A stretch of 6,964 nucleotides of DNA, from NCBI GenBank assembly GCA_031260615.1, contig JAISLG010000143.1:1-6964 (forward strand), given 5' to 3'. The DNA comes from Oscillospiraceae bacterium. GTDB lineage: Bacteria; Bacillota; Clostridia; Oscillospirales; Ruminococcaceae. The translations under genes were made by a program, and so were the position numbers. The notes beneath the pieces are model-generated. The model was not told the origin of the DNA. It ran no database searches and was given only the letters and a program-made list of their open reading frames with translations. Positions 5,802 to 6,964 of the stretch are shown here, in pieces; position 1 is the first letter of the stretch; every line of letters starts with the position of its first letter.

Positions 5802-5860
5802 GACTGCCCCTTGTTTGACTGCCCTTGCCCGACTGCCACTTGCCCGACTGCCCCTCACTC
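5802..5860 (-). repeat. 15-nt imperfect tandem repeat spanning the sensor gene's stop codon
   Basis: Read on the + strand, four units start with GACTGCC: 5802-5816, 5817-5830, 5831-5845 and 5846-5860 (15, 14, 15 and 15 bases; approximate consensus GACTGCCMCTTGCCC). The last unit ends GCCCCTCACTC, identical to the unit ends of the 30-bp repeat at 2324-2383. It contains the complement of the GAG-TGA codons that end the sensor gene. No hairpin-plus-T-tract terminator is seen. Confidence 0.85.
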
Positions 5861-6964
5861 CGAGTCCGCGGCGATTGCATTGATGTTCGTGTCTATCTTC
5901 TCCGTTTGGTTTGCTACCGAGGTAATAATCTCCGATATTGCCGACAGCGACGTTTCAAGTGAGGTTACACTCGTCTTGAATTCCGCGCTGATACGCCGCA
6001 TCGATTTGAGTAACGGCTGTATCGACTCGTTTATTACTTCCGAGGATTGCGCACTCTCCTTCGACCGCGCCGCTAATCGCCGTACTTCCTCCGCTACTAC
6101 CGCAAAACCCTTCCCGTGTATCCCCGCGCGCGCCGCCTCAACCGATGCGTTCAAGGACAGTAAATTAGTCTGCTCCGACACCGATAGTATGTCATTCGCA
6201 AGATGCAAGTATTTTTCAATGCCCACGCTCGTTTCGTCTATCAATGTCTTTATTTTGTCGGTGTTACCCGCTACAAGTTCTACTTGCTCCTGTGTGTCCG
6301 TCAAATTGCTTAACTCGCGTTCCGTGTCCTTGCGGAGTTCCGATATGCTGTCCGCGATTATCGATATGTCGTTGCTGAATTTTTCGCGCTGTTCCTTGCG
6401 TTTTGAATTTTCCTTTTCAAGTTCGAGTGCGGATATATATAACTGCTTGCGTGCGAAATACACGCAGTTCTCAGGACGGTTTATCCCTATCGAAATCATC
6501 TCCGCCATTTGCAGACAAGAATCGTATCCGCAAGCCTGACAGTTACGCGTGCGCTCCTCCTCCGTTTCTTTGAACATCGCAAGATACGCTTTTTCAATCG
6601 CACTGTCCGCTGGTTTCCGTACGTCTACCGTCTGTGTCGTGTAACTGCATTTGAAATCGTCAAGTTTCAGTTCCTTGTCGAACGTCTTAAATAAGTCGTA
6701 TTTGTGCTTTTTGTACGCGTTGGAATTATATACGGCTTGCTTGATTTTGTATACGTTGTATTCCACTGTGTCCGCTTTGAAAACGTGGTTCGTTCCCGTG
6801 CCGCCGTTGCAACCGCGCATACAGTTAAGCGCGTCAATCAGTAACGGTAACTGCTGTCCGCTTTTAATACGCCCCTCGTAAGAGCCTAAGTATTTATACA
6901 AATCCTCCGTACCCTCGATTTGCCGTACCCACGCTTCGCCATTTGTATGGAACTCAACATTCTC
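5855..6964 (-). CDS. Cytoplasmic redox/H2 sensor: [FeFe]-hydrogenase-like C-terminal region, 4Fe-4S domain and methyl-accepting signalling domain, 5' partial
   Basis: The frame is open at the window edge, so the N-terminus is missing; 369 residues are visible (numbered from base 6964). [16 protein letters not shown] has C48 and C52 in the CxxxC spacing of the third H-cluster motif of [FeFe] hydrogenases. A four-cysteine Fe-S domain (C142, C145, C150, C167; CxxCxxxxC, then a distal Cys) lies in [10 protein letters not shown] to RPENC. A heptad-rich linker then leads to a methyl-accepting hairpin tip, [14 protein letters not shown] and [13 protein letters not shown]. No transmembrane segment or HAMP domain is visible. 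From family knowledge, such HydS-like proteins in Clostridia are thought to sense H2 or redox state and signal through the chemotaxis-type domain; catalysis is not implied. The two other H-cluster motifs would lie outside the window. The stop codon falls in a tandem repeat, and the antitoxin starts 78 bases downstream. Confidence 0.85.
   Translation of the reverse strand, partial: ENVEFHTNGEAWVRQIEGTEDLYKYLGSYEGRIKSGQQLPLLIDALNCMRGCNGGTGTNHVFKADTVEYNVYKIKQAVYNSNAYKKHKYDLFKTFDKELKLDDFKCSYTTQTVDVRKPADSAIEKAYLAMFKETEEERTRNCQACGYDSCLQMAEMISIGINRPENCVYFARKQLYISALELEKENSKRKEQREKFSNDISIIADSISELRKDTERELSNLTDTQEQVELVAGNTDKIKTLIDETSVGIEKYLHLANDILSVSEQTNLLSLNASVEAARAGIHGKGFAVVAEEVRRLAARSKESAQSSEVINESIQPLLKSMRRISAEFKTSVTSLETSLSAISEIITSVANQTEKIDTNINAIAADSE

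Noticed and set aside
5777..5815. Own promoter for the antitoxin-toxin pair on the - strand
   Set aside because: A TATATT-like -10 is present on the - strand, but no convincing -35 lies at the right distance within the repeat.
5811..6539. Long + strand open frame opposite the sensor gene
   Set aside because: It is Ser/Cys-rich, lacks family motifs and is the complement of a strongly conserved MCP/Fe-S coding region.

Overview
The window looks like chromosomal DNA of an uncultured anaerobic Firmicute of the Clostridia (Oscillospirales-like). The support is a dockerin-bearing surface protein, an energy-coupling-factor (ECF) vitamin transporter S component, and a sensor that joins a [FeFe]-hydrogenase-like domain and an Fe-S domain to a chemotaxis-type signalling domain. 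Shine-Dalgarno (SD) sites are mostly strong. This placement is inference from gene content. Both ends of the window cut through genes.

The left half is read on the + strand. First comes the C-terminal 524 residues of a secreted BspA-type leucine-rich-repeat protein with an Ig-like domain and a C-terminal dockerin (1-1575). It is closed by a clear intrinsic terminator, which runs straight into a perfect TTGACA-N17-TATAAT promoter. That promoter drives a folate-type ECF S component (1708-2307) that has no ATG/GTG/TTG start between the promoter and its first membrane helix; an ATA codon sits where the start should be. A 150-base spacer follows, made of a perfect 30-bp tandem duplication and a GT-rich low-complexity tract that runs into the ribosome binding site of mnmA (2457-3566), a tRNA 2-thiouridylase. 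Next is a 96-aa antitoxin-like gene (3603-3893) whose overlapping PIN-toxin partner is reduced to 17 codons (3890-3943).

The right half is read on the - strand and converges on that remnant. In transcription order it holds the hydrogenase-like/Fe-S/MCP sensor (6964-5855, N-terminus outside the window), an intact antitoxin-toxin pair (5776-5303 and 5306-4902, overlapping by ATGA), and metF (4873-3959), 5,10-methylenetetrahydrofolate reductase. A 15-nt imperfect tandem repeat lies between the sensor and the antitoxin and includes the sensor's stop codon.

The most interesting point is the pair of related toxin-antitoxin (TA) loci in inverted orientation on either side of metF. One is intact. 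The other keeps its antitoxin but has a toxin cut off after 14 recognisable codons; 13 of those 14 residues match the intact toxin and six of the seven base differences are silent. The two antitoxins share only their N- and C-terminal ends and differ by about 60 residues in the middle. I recognise no standard antitoxin DNA-binding fold in them, so they may be a little-described antitoxin family for VapC-type PIN ribonucleases. FolT and MetF both concern folate, but they lie on opposite strands and nothing shows co-regulation.
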